Shown: positions 1 through 7,504 of the stretch, in pieces
Layout: every line of letters begins with the position of its first letter
Numbering within the stretch: the first letter of the stretch is position 1
DNA from: an uncultured Lachnospiraceae bacterium
GTDB lineage: Bacteria; Bacillota; Clostridia; Lachnospirales; Lachnospiraceae
NCBI GenBank assembly: GCA_947594085.1
Contig: CANQEB010000001.1
Span: 1-29,998, forward strand
Reading direction: 5' to 3'
DNA length: 29,998 nt
Notes under the pieces: generated by a model
Seen by the model: the letters and a program-made list of their open reading frames with translations, nothing else
Database searches by the model: none
What the model was told of the DNA's origin: nothing
Program-made: the position numbers and the translations under genes

Positions 1-5
1 ACCGA

Positions 6-2042
6 TTACCTCGACGCCCTCTTTACGCCCGCGAGCATAGCAGGCTTCAGGTTCGTGAGCACCATGACCTTCTTGCCGACCATCTCCTCGGCCGTATAAT
101 GGGCCTTGATGCCGGACACGATCTGGCGCACCTGGCTACCGATCTTCACCTGAGAACAGAGCAGCTTGCGCGACTTCGGAACCTCCTCGCAGGCAATGAT
201 CTCGCCCACCTGGAACTGCAGCTTCGCGAAATCGTCGTAGGTGATCTCCGCCTTCGGCTCGAGATCGATCACGGACTCCGCCGCGCCATCCCCGGCATTT
301 GTGCCTGTGCCTGTTTCTGTCTCCGATCCTGCTCCCGCGGTACCACAGCCGCATGCTTTGCCGTCCGCGCCCGCATTTCTTTGTCCGCCTGCGCCGACCC
401 CCGAAATAGCCATGCCCGCTGCCGCGCCGCCTTTTGCGGCTTCTTCCGCCGCGTTCTGCTCAGCCTGCGCCTTCGCAATCTCCTCCGCCTTCGCCAGCAC
501 TTCCTTCAGGTCGAGACGTGCAAAAAGGATCTCCGGCTTCTCCGTCACCTTCGTGCCGGACTCGTACAGGCCGTACTGCGCCATCTCATCGAGCGAGCGC
601 TTTCTCGCGTTCAGCTGCGCAAGGATCTTCGCGGATGTCTCCGGCATGAAGGGTTCCAGAAGCGCCGCGCCGATCGAGATGCACTCGGTCAGGTTGTAGA
701 GCACGGTCGCGAGGCGGCCCTGCTTCGTCTCGTCCTTCGCAAGCGCCCACGGCATCGTCTCGTCGATGTATTTGTTGCAGCGCTTGAACAGCGTGAAGAT
801 CTCGGTGATCGCGTCCGCGACGCGCAGGTCGTCCATCTTTTTGCTCACGGTGCCCGGCACTGCCAACGCCAGCGCCTTCAGCTCCTCGTCCACCGGCTCC
901 GCCGCGCTGCGGTTCTCCACCACGCCGCCGAAATATTTGTTCGTCATCGAGATCGTGCGGTTCACAAGGTTGCCCAGCGTATTCGCAAGGTCGGAATTCA
1001 CACGCTCCACCATTAACTCCCAGGAGATCACGCCGTCATTGTCGAACGGCATCTCGTGAAGCACGAAGTAACGCACTGCGTCCACGCCGAACACGTCCAC
1101 CAGATCGTCCGCGTAGAGCACGTTGCCCTTCGACTTGCTCATTTTGCCGTCGCCCTGCAGCAGCCACGGATGCCCGAACACCTGCTTCGGCAGCGGCAGC
1201 CCGAGCGCCATCAGGAAAATCGGCCAGTAGATCGTGTGGAAGCGGATGATATCCTTGCCAATCAGATGCAGATCGGCCGGCCAGTTCTTCTTAAACTGCT
1301 CCGTACTCTCCCCGTCGCAGTCGTAGCCGATGCCGGTGATGTAGTTCGAGAGCGCATCCAGCCAGACATAGACAACGTGCTTCTCGTCGAAGGTCACCGG
1401 GATGCCCCACTTGAACGAGGTGCGGGACACACAGAGATCCTGCAGGCCCGGAAGCAAGAAATTGTTCATCATCTCATTTTTGCGCGACACCGGCTGGATG
1501 AACTCCGGGTGCGTGTTGATATGCTCGATCAGACGGTCTGCGTACTTGCTCATCTTGAAGAAGTATGCCTCCTCCTTCGCCGGCTTCACCTCGCGCCCGC
1601 AGTCCGGGCACTTGCCGTCGACAAGCTGAGACTCGGTCCAGAAGGATTCGCACGGTGTACAATATAGACCCTCGTACGAGCTTTTGTAGATGTCGCCCTG
1701 ATCATAAAATTTCTTGAACATTTTCTGGATCTGACGCTCGTGATCCGCATCGGTCGTGCGGATAAACTTATCATAGGATGTGTTCATCAGATCCCAGATA
1801 CGGCGGATCTCCCCAGACACATTGTCCACAAACTCCTTCGGCGTGACGCCCGCCTCGGCTGCCTTCAGCTCGATCTTTTGGCCATGCTCATCGGTGCCGG
1901 TCTGAAAAAACACGTCGTAGCCCTGCGCCCTGCGGAAGCGCGCGATGCTGTCCGCCAGCACAATCTCGTAAGTGTTGCCGATGTGCGGCTTGCCTGACGT
2001 GTAGGCGATCGCCGTCGTCATGTAATATTTCGGTTTGCTCAT
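6..2042 (-). CDS. metG: Methionyl-tRNA synthetase, C-terminus apparently cut short
   Basis: Charges tRNA-Met in the cytoplasm; class I synthetase. The start at 2042 (protein begins MSKPKYYMTTAIAY) is preceded by a GAGGAAG ribosome binding site; an in-frame ATG 22 codons upstream only adds non-conserved residues. Visible parts, numbered from this start: HIGN at 20-23, a zinc knuckle with Cys 128/131 and 145/148, KMSKS at 300-304, the anticodon-binding helical domain to about 520, a low-complexity Gly/Ala/Thr linker at about 523-595 containing a CGCG run, then the EMAP/Trbp111-like tRNA-binding domain from about 600. That domain stops after LAGVKRASR, about 25 residues short of the family's usual end, and lacks the usual S-x-G-M-I/L-L segment. 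The reading frame stops 6 bases from the window edge, so either a frameshift near bases 20-27 or a real truncation is possible. Family assignment is secure; the C-terminus is not. Confidence 0.95.
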   Translation of the reverse strand: MSKPKYYMTTAIAYTSGKPHIGNTYEIVLADSIARFRRAQGYDVFFQTGTDEHGQKIELKAAEAGVTPKEFVDNVSGEIRRIWDLMNTSYDKFIRTTDADHERQIQKMFKKFYDQGDIYKSSYEGLYCTPCESFWTESQLVDGKCPDCGREVKPAKEEAYFFKMSKYADRLIEHINTHPEFIQPVSRKNEMMNNFLLPGLQDLCVSRTSFKWGIPVTFDEKHVVYVWLDALSNYITGIGYDCDGESTEQFKKNWPADLHLIGKDIIRFHTIYWPIFLMALGLPLPKQVFGHPWLLQGDGKMSKSKGNVLYADDLVDVFGVDAVRYFVLHEMPFDNDGVISWELMVERVNSDLANTLGNLVNRTISMTNKYFGGVVENRSAAEPVDEELKALALAVPGTVSKKMDDLRVADAITEIFTLFKRCNKYIDETMPWALAKDETKQGRLATVLYNLTECISIGAALLEPFMPETSAKILAQLNARKRSLDEMAQYGLYESGTKVTEKPEILFARLDLKEVLAKAEEIAKAQAEQNAAEEAAKGGAAAGMAISGVGAGGQRNAGADGKACGCGTAGAGSETETGTGTNAGDGAAESVIDLEPKAEITYDDFAKLQFQVGEIIACEEVPKSRKLLCSQVKIGSQVRQIVSGIKAHYTAEEMVGKKVMVLTNLKPAMLAGVKRASR

Positions 2043-2126
2043 TTTTCTCTTCCTCTCACCACTGAAAAATTCTCTGTGGCATCCCTGCGCGCTTACTCTT
2101 TTCGTCATTGGGTTTTTCTGGTCTTT

Positions 2127-2155
2127 AAGTTACCACACCTGCATTTTTCTGTCAA
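2127..2155 (-). promoter_or_regulatory. Sigma-A promoter for metG
   Basis: On the minus strand a perfect TTGACA (2155-2150) is followed by 17 bases and TAACTT (2132-2127), with a TG one base ahead of the -10 (extended -10). It would start the transcript about 75 bases ahead of the metG start codon. That leader is too short for a T-box or SAM riboswitch. Confidence 0.5.
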
Positions 2156-2252
2156 GCTGGACTACCTGAATTTTAACGTGAACACACTGTTTTTTATTTA
2201 AGAGCTGCCGGGCATGTTCCCGTCCCATCCATCATAAACTTGTTTTAAGAGA

Positions 2253-4193
2253 ATGTCCCGGAGCATATTTTCCATGTTCAATCAGCAATCTACACCATTT
2301 TCCCATACAAGGCGGCTACCAGAGAAAGAGGACGCCCGCAGCGTGCGGCAGGCTTCATCGGCTGCCCGCACAGGACGAACGGCGGAGCAGAACGCCGCGG
2401 CAGAGAAAACCGGACAGTTCACCGGAAAACTTTCACGCTTCCTCATCCCAGCGCTGGCGGCAGTCCTGTTCATCCTGCTTGCCAGAATCTGCTACGTTCA
2501 CTCCTTCCCGGCGTTCCTGTTCTCAGAAGACCGGAAATTTGAGCGCTTTACCGACAAAGTGTTTCGCGAGGAAATGGACAGCAACACGTTGAACCGACAT
2601 TATATGGTTTCCGACCCCTCGAATTACAAGCTTGACACAAAGCACGTAACACTCGGAAACGCAAGCCTCGGCGCGCGAAAAAAGGCGCTCGCGTCGGTTG
2701 AAAACTACCTGAACACGCTGGAAACCTTCGACCGCGAAAAGCTCTCCGAAAAGCACAAGCTCACCTATGATCTTTTCCGGGACTGCCTGAAGACTGAGCT
2801 TGAGGGCACCGCATGGCTGCTCTACGATGAGCCGCTCGGACCTACCCTCGGCATACAGGCGCAACTCCCGGTACTGCTCGCAGAATACACGTTCCGGACC
2901 AAACGTGATATTGAGGATTACTTGACTCTCCTGTCACAGATTCCGGACTACTTTTCTTCTATTTTAGCCTTTGAAAAGGCAAAGTCGGAAGAAGGCCTGT
3001 TCATGAGCAGCGAATGTGCGCTCGAAGTGGTACGGCAGTGCGAAGAATTTATCGCAGAACCGGATTCCAATTATCTGATCAGTATTTTTGATGAAAAAAT
3101 TGATGCCGTAAAGAATCTGACTACAGACGAAAAGATTGCCTACAAGAGCCGCAACAAATCCATCCTGACCGGATATGTGATTCCCGCCTATGAGACCATG
3201 ATTCATGCGCTCGAAAGCTTCTCCGGAAGCGGAACGAACACGCAGGGACTCTACTATTATCCCGACGGAAAGGCGTATTATCGCTGGCTTGTCAAAAGCA
3301 CAGTCGGCGACGATCGCTCCATCGAGGAGATCGAGGAAGCGGTCAAAGTACAGATGGTGAAAGATTTCACGGCGATCCAGGAGCTGATGAAACGTTCCGA
3401 AGCTGCCGGGGGCAATGCCGAAGAAGCCGGAAGCGCATCAGACCCGGCTGCGATGCTCGATGAGCTTCGGGAAAAAATCACCGCGGATTTCCCGCTCCTC
3501 CCGAATGTGTCCTGCAAAGTCAAGTACGTGCACAAATCCCTGCAGGATTATTTAAGCCCTGCTTTTTATCTGTCGCCCACGATCGACGACTACACAGACA
3601 ATGTCATATACATCAATCCGGCGAGCAATTACAACGATCTCGAACTTTTCACAACACTCGCACACGAAGGTTATCCGGGGCACCTGTACCAGTCCGTGTA
3701 TTTCAATGCACAAAAGCCGGACCTTCTGCGCAACCTGCTCGATGTCGGCGGCTACACGGAGGGCTGGGCTACCTACGTCGAGATGTACGCCTACTCCCTC
3801 TGGGAGGATGACCCCGTACAGGCAGCGCTATCCCAGCGAAACCGTTCCTTCACCCTGGGACTCGCTTCCCTGCTCGATATCGGTATCCATTATCGCGGTT
3901 ACTCCCTTAGCCAGGTGACTACTTTTCTGGAGCAGCTTGGATTCGGAAGCAGCACTGCAAAATCCCTGTATCGCACGATCCTGGAGGCCCCTGCCAACTA
4001 TCTGCAATACTATGTGGGCTACCTGAATTTCTGTGCGCTGCGCGATGAAATGAAACAGACGCTGGGGGATCAATTTTCTCTGCGCGAGTTCCATCGGCTG
4101 ATATTGGAGAACGGCCCCGCACCATTTTATATTCTGCGTGAACGGATATCGGGCACTGCAAACACCGCGACTGCTTCCAACGGAGAGCAATAG
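2253..4193 (+). CDS. Membrane-anchored DUF885 family metalloprotein
   Basis: A 646-residue DUF885 protein, a family of putative zinc-dependent peptidase-like enzymes with unsettled substrates. A charged cytoplasmic N-terminus of about 60 residues is followed by one hydrophobic segment (about 62-82), so the catalytic part should lie outside the membrane. The family signature is clear: HEGYPGH at 471-477 (H-E-x-x-P-G-H metal site) and a downstream YTEGWATYVE block supplying the second acidic ligand. The start is uncertain: ATG 2253 has a weak AAGAGA ahead of it, while ATG 2274 (MFNQQS) has GGAG 10 bases upstream. spmB follows after 62 bases on the same strand with its own strong ribosome binding site, so the two may be cotranscribed. 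Residues 388-410 form an Ala/Gly/Glu-rich insert. The family call is firm; the enzymatic role is not known from sequence. Confidence 0.85.
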   Translation: MSRSIFSMFNQQSTPFSHTRRLPEKEDARSVRQASSAARTGRTAEQNAAAEKTGQFTGKLSRFLIPALAAVLFILLARICYVHSFPAFLFSEDRKFERFTDKVFREEMDSNTLNRHYMVSDPSNYKLDTKHVTLGNASLGARKKALASVENYLNTLETFDREKLSEKHKLTYDLFRDCLKTELEGTAWLLYDEPLGPTLGIQAQLPVLLAEYTFRTKRDIEDYLTLLSQIPDYFSSILAFEKAKSEEGLFMSSECALEVVRQCEEFIAEPDSNYLISIFDEKIDAVKNLTTDEKIAYKSRNKSILTGYVIPAYETMIHALESFSGSGTNTQGLYYYPDGKAYYRWLVKSTVGDDRSIEEIEEAVKVQMVKDFTAIQELMKRSEAAGGNAEEAGSASDPAAMLDELREKITADFPLLPNVSCKVKYVHKSLQDYLSPAFYLSPTIDDYTDNVIYINPASNYNDLELFTTLAHEGYPGHLYQSVYFNAQKPDLLRNLLDVGGYTEGWATYVEMYAYSLWEDDPVQAALSQRNRSFTLGLASLLDIGIHYRGYSLSQVTTFLEQLGFGSSTAKSLYRTILEAPANYLQYYVGYLNFCALRDEMKQTLGDQFSLREFHRLILENGPAPFYILRERISGTANTATASNGEQ

Positions 4194-4255
4194 GCGACCT
4201 GCGCCATAGTCATACATCGTTTATTTTCAGAACTACAGTCCCAAAGGAGACCCAT

Positions 4256-4783
4256 ATGCGATTTATTCTTTATGTGTCCCAGTTCATCATTCCATTCTTG
4301 ATTTTTTATATCATTGGATATGGATTGCTCACAAAGGTACCTGTTTATGACAGCTTCGTCCGCGGCGCACGCGAAGGCCTGGAAACCGTTGTGAAAATCG
4401 TGCCGACACTGATTGGCCTGATGCTGGCCGCAGGTATACTTCGCGCATCCGGCTTTCTGGATTTCCTGGCTTCCCTGCTCGAACAGACAGCCACAGAAAG
4501 TCCATTCCCCGCTGCGCTCATTCCGCTTGCATTGCTCCGCATGTTTTCCTCCAGCGCGGCGACCGGACTTCTGCTGGATGTGTACAAAGAGTACGGGACC
4601 GACTCATCCATCGGTCTGATCGCCTCTCTGATGATGTGCTGTACCGAGACAATCTTTTACACGATGAGCCTCTATTTCATGACTGCCGGCATCAAAAAAA
4701 CGCGCCACACACTTGGTGGCGCGTTGCTCTCTACACTTGCAGGAATCATCGCCTGCATCGTACTTGCCGAGGCTATGACATGA
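4256..4783 (+). CDS. spmB: Spore maturation protein B
   Basis: A 175-residue membrane protein of the nucleoside-recognition/GATE domain family, matching SpmB in length and pattern: an N-terminal membrane helix, the VPVYDSFVRGAREGLETVVKI-type stretch (written here only as its family pattern, residues 28-48), an LRMFSSSAATGLLLD-like loop at about 93-108 and C-terminal helices. SpmB, normally with SpmA, is needed for spore core dehydration in Bacillus and Clostridium. The ribosome binding site AAAGGAGA sits 6-7 bases before ATG 4256. Unusually, spmA is not next to it; the upstream partner is the DUF885 gene. The 3' part of the coding sequence (4699-4725) contains a perfect 10-bp hairpin that reads as a terminator for the convergent minus-strand gene. 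Confidence 0.85.
   Translation: MRFILYVSQFIIPFLIFYIIGYGLLTKVPVYDSFVRGAREGLETVVKIVPTLIGLMLAAGILRASGFLDFLASLLEQTATESPFPAALIPLALLRMFSSSAATGLLLDVYKEYGTDSSIGLIASLMMCCTETIFYTMSLYFMTAGIKKTRHTLGGALLSTLAGIIACIVLAEAMT
4694..4725 (-). terminator. Intrinsic terminator embedded in spmB coding sequence
   Basis: Bases 4699-4708 (AACGCGCCAC) pair perfectly with 4716-4725 (GTGGCGCGTT) around a 7-base loop. On the minus strand the stem runs directly into seven Ts (complement of the A-run 4694-4700), the classic rho-independent pattern. It lies about 105 bases past the stop codon of the minus-strand transglutaminase gene, inside the 3' end of spmB. On the plus strand it has no T-run. Confidence 0.75.
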
Positions 4784-4828
4784 GTCCCTGGGCTCCGCCT
4801 TTGATCCCTTTGATTCTGCCGATGGCAT

Positions 4829-6418
4829 TTAGAACAGGACTGTTTTCTGGATCTGATGCGAAATATAATACCCGCCAGACCCATAGACGCCGGGATACCA
4901 TCCTGCATACTGAGCCTCAGGATCATAGTATGCCCCGCCTATCTTGACCCATGCGTGACGTGTCATTCCATCCGCGGCTCCGTCCCTGCTTCCGCTCACT
5001 CTCCCGCAGATGACATAAGGAGAATAGCCGATCTCCTTCGCGAGTGCTGCAAAGGCACAAGCAAAGCTGTAACAATTGCCCCAGCGGTTGTCGAACATAT
5101 GAAGCGCCGTCTCTCTCTGCCACCCGCTCTTATTCAGATCCGGATATCTCGAACCGTAGCTGAAATTGCCACCCACTACATAATTCCAGCATGCCCGGAG
5201 CTTCTGATCCATGGACATTCCACTGTTTGTTATGGATGCAACAATATTCATCGTTTTTATTTTCAGGCGTGTATCAACTGTATTCTCCGCCGCGCCCGTC
5301 TCGGAAAACTTAACTCCTCCATACCATCTGTTCTGATAGAGCAGACCCGTATTCGTGTCCGCATAGTAAAGTTTGCCGTCTATGATGCGCCAGCCCGTGA
5401 TCGCGCGCCCATACTGATCGACATAGTACTTTCTGACCCCGACCGTCACGATACGTGTACTCTTTCCTCTCTCCAGCCGTCCCTTCCTGTCGAACACAAA
5501 TATTCTTCCACTAATTTCCCCGCTGTAGGTCTGTGCTTTTCCATCAATTCCAAAATAGTAATAATAACCGTCAATGATTTTCCAGGATTGTTTCAGTTTC
5601 TTTCCGTCCTTTTGGTAGAAATAATAACTACCGTCTATCTCCACCAGGCCCCGCTTTTTGACCTTATCCTTCGGCTTTGTCTCCTCCTGGGGATCTTCCG
5701 ACTCCACATCCCCCTCTTCCGTATCTTCTGGCTCCGTCTCAGGCGTAGTCTCTGTTTCCGGCGTAGTCTCCGTCTCGGACCCTGACGAATCTTGTCGAGC
5801 CGTGGCATTTACGCCAACTACCGTCACATTTCCCCTGGTGTCGGTAAATAGCTGTACCATAAAACCAGGATAATACCATACGCTGTCTTTTCCTGCTCCG
5901 TAACAGCTATCCGGAAATTCCTCCCGTTCAATCGGATCGCCTATCCGTTTCTCAATCAAGCCAATCAGTGTCTCTGCATTCTGCCCCGTTCTCGCTGCAA
6001 TGCGCAGCCGGCTCGTGGCAAGAGGCTTAAACACACCATTTTTGAGATTGAACAGATAAAAATCCTTCCCTATCAAATAAATGCCCTTTACCATACGGCC
6101 CTTGTTGTCAAACCCGTAATACTTTCCCTTGATCTTATAAATTCTCGGGATAACGATACCGCCCAGCTTCTTCCCGGTGATCGCCGCTCCCGTCTTGTCA
6201 AAATAGTATTGGTACTCTGTCGTTCCCTTGACAACGGTCTCCCATTTTTTCTTGACCTTCTTGCCTTTTTTGTAGAAATAATATTTTCCTTTCTCTTTCT
6301 TTAGCCCTTCTTTTTGTGCCGCCTTTGCCGCAATCGGCCCGATCCCGGACACCGGCACAGCCTGCGCTATACTAAAACACAACAACAGCAACAGCAATAC
6401 TCTTCTCAGGTTTTTCAT
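4829..6418 (-). CDS. Secreted transglutaminase-like protein with cell-wall-binding repeats (paralogue 1)
   Basis: Predicted 529-residue secreted protein. AGGAG lies 8 bases before ATG 6418, which is preferred over an ATG 22 codons upstream because it places a signal peptide (MKNLRRVLLLLLL...) at the N-terminus, with likely cleavage near AKA/AQ. Order of parts: aromatic/Gly cell-wall-binding repeats (KGKYYFYKKGKKV, GKYYGFDNKGRMV); a middle module with DSCYGAGKD and YPGFMVQLF at about 169-191; an acidic Thr/Glu/Pro linker at about 209-250 built from near-identical TETTPE units; a second repeat block; and a C-terminal transglutaminase-like core with Cys449 (WGNCYSFACAF), His488 (RHAWV) and Asp499 (YYDPEA), an intact triad. 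It probably acts on the cell surface as a peptidase or cross-linker; the substrate cannot be read. The same architecture recurs at 7505-9103. Confidence 0.85.
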   Translation of the reverse strand: MKNLRRVLLLLLLCFSIAQAVPVSGIGPIAAKAAQKEGLKKEKGKYYFYKKGKKVKKKWETVVKGTTEYQYYFDKTGAAITGKKLGGIVIPRIYKIKGKYYGFDNKGRMVKGIYLIGKDFYLFNLKNGVFKPLATSRLRIAARTGQNAETLIGLIEKRIGDPIEREEFPDSCYGAGKDSVWYYPGFMVQLFTDTRGNVTVVGVNATARQDSSGSETETTPETETTPETEPEDTEEGDVESEDPQEETKPKDKVKKRGLVEIDGSYYFYQKDGKKLKQSWKIIDGYYYYFGIDGKAQTYSGEISGRIFVFDRKGRLERGKSTRIVTVGVRKYYVDQYGRAITGWRIIDGKLYYADTNTGLLYQNRWYGGVKFSETGAAENTVDTRLKIKTMNIVASITNSGMSMDQKLRACWNYVVGGNFSYGSRYPDLNKSGWQRETALHMFDNRWGNCYSFACAFAALAKEIGYSPYVICGRVSGSRDGAADGMTRHAWVKIGGAYYDPEAQYAGWYPGVYGSGGYYISHQIQKTVLF

Positions 6419-6455
6419 CTCATTATCTCCTGTCACACTTTTTTCTTTGCGCTTC

Positions 6456-6484
6456 ATTCTATCACAGTTTTCTTTTTTCGCCAA
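6456..6484 (-). promoter_or_regulatory. Promoter for the transglutaminase-like gene at 4829-6418
   Basis: On the minus strand TTGGCG (6484-6479) is followed by 17 bases, then TAGAAT (6461-6456) with a TG dinucleotide one base upstream (extended -10). The expected transcript start is about 30 bases ahead of the gene. Match is good at -10 and moderate at -35. Confidence 0.5.
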
Positions 6485-6599
6485 CCTAATTTTAAATGCA
6501 GAAAATTCACTTGCAAATTATCAATTGCGGTATTAATGTATTTGTGATAAGATGTTCGCGAGAGTCAGACAATTGATCAAGCAGGTGGAGGAATTTCTT

Positions 6600-7496
6600 A
6601 TGAAAAAAGTAGCGATCACCACAGACAGCAACAGCGGTATTACACGGGCATTGGGGGAGGAGCTCGGCATCTATGTTCTGCCCATGCCATTTTATATCAA
6701 CGATAAATTGTACTATGAGGATATCACTCTTTCGCAGGAGGAATTCTATGAGCATCTGAAGAATAACTCCAATATTTCTACCTCTATGCCCTCGCTCACC
6801 GATGTAACAGAGCTCTGGGACAAACTTCTGAAAGATTATGATGAGATCGTACACATCCCCATGTCAAGCGGCCTGAGCGGATCCTGCAATGCCGCGCAGG
6901 CACTCGCCCAGGACTACGAGGGAAAAGTCTTTGTCGTAGACAACCGCCGCATCTCCATCACCCAAAAGCAATGCTCCATAGATGCAAAAGCGCTCGCGGA
7001 TGCCGGGTGGGGCGGCGCGGAGATCGCAAAATATTTGGAAGACACAGCCGCGGATTCTAGTATCTATATCACCTTAAACACTCTGTACTATCTCAAAAAG
7101 GGCGGCCGTATCACACCGGCAGCAGCGGCGCTTGGCACCCTTCTTCGCCTGAAACCAGTTCTTCAGATTCAGGGCGATAAACTGGACGCCTACGCAAAAA
7201 GCCGCACCATGAAGGCGGCAAGGGCCACTATGCTCGAAGCGATCCACAAAGATATCACAGAGCGCTTCCACTCACCTGCTGACGCCTCCGAATTCAATGT
7301 CATGCTGGCCTATTCGGGGACCGATCTGACCGAAGTCAATTCCTGGAAAGAGGAAGTCCTGACCCACTATCCGAACCAGGCTCCGATCTTGTGTGATCCG
7401 TTATCGCTGAGCGTATCCTGTCACATCGGTGACGGGTCGATTGCCATTGCAATCGCAAAGAAGCTCCCGGAGGAGCTTCTTCACAAATATCAATAA
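6600..7496 (+). CDS. DegV family fatty-acid-binding protein
   Basis: A 298-residue DegV protein. This family binds fatty acids; the FakB members present fatty acid to the kinase FakA for phosphorylation and entry into phospholipid synthesis. Seen here: the N-terminal VAITTDSNSGI strand-loop, STSMPS at 61-66 and SSGLSGS at 89-95 (the two loops that hold the carboxylate/phosphate), and the KKGGRI block. GGAGGAA lies about 8 bases before ATG 6600, so this start is preferred over an ATG 16 codons earlier. It stands alone between two convergent or divergent transglutaminase-like genes, with no fakA in the window. The last codons contain a perfect 10-bp hairpin (7458-7481). Which lipid it binds cannot be said. 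Confidence 0.9.
   Translation: MKKVAITTDSNSGITRALGEELGIYVLPMPFYINDKLYYEDITLSQEEFYEHLKNNSNISTSMPSLTDVTELWDKLLKDYDEIVHIPMSSGLSGSCNAAQALAQDYEGKVFVVDNRRISITQKQCSIDAKALADAGWGGAEIAKYLEDTAADSSIYITLNTLYYLKKGGRITPAAAALGTLLRLKPVLQIQGDKLDAYAKSRTMKAARATMLEAIHKDITERFHSPADASEFNVMLAYSGTDLTEVNSWKEEVLTHYPNQAPILCDPLSLSVSCHIGDGSIAIAIAKKLPEELLHKYQ
7458..7481 (-). terminator. Perfect hairpin at the degV 3' end, possible terminator
   Basis: AAGAAGCTCC (7458-7467) pairs with GGAGCTTCTT (7472-7481) around the tetraloop CGGA. It is inside the degV coding sequence and 24 bases past the stop codon of the convergent minus-strand gene. The minus-strand T-run is short (TTCTTT), and the plus-strand T-run begins only about 20 bases later, so it may be a weak or two-way terminator. 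Confidence 0.4.
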
Positions 7497-7504
7497 TTCA
7501 TTTT

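Noticed and set aside
99..1016. Long plus-strand open frame opposite metG
   Set aside because: It lies wholly antisense to a conserved synthetase, has an Arg/Leu-rich composition typical of a shadow in GC-rich DNA and no ribosome binding site.
2043..2126. T-box or SAM riboswitch upstream of metG
   Set aside because: The predicted leader is only about 75 bases and shows no antiterminator/terminator pair or T-box sequence.
5720..5790. Short tandem repeat as a CRISPR or mobile signature
   Set aside because: The repeats are in frame and encode the Thr/Glu/Pro linker of a surface protein.
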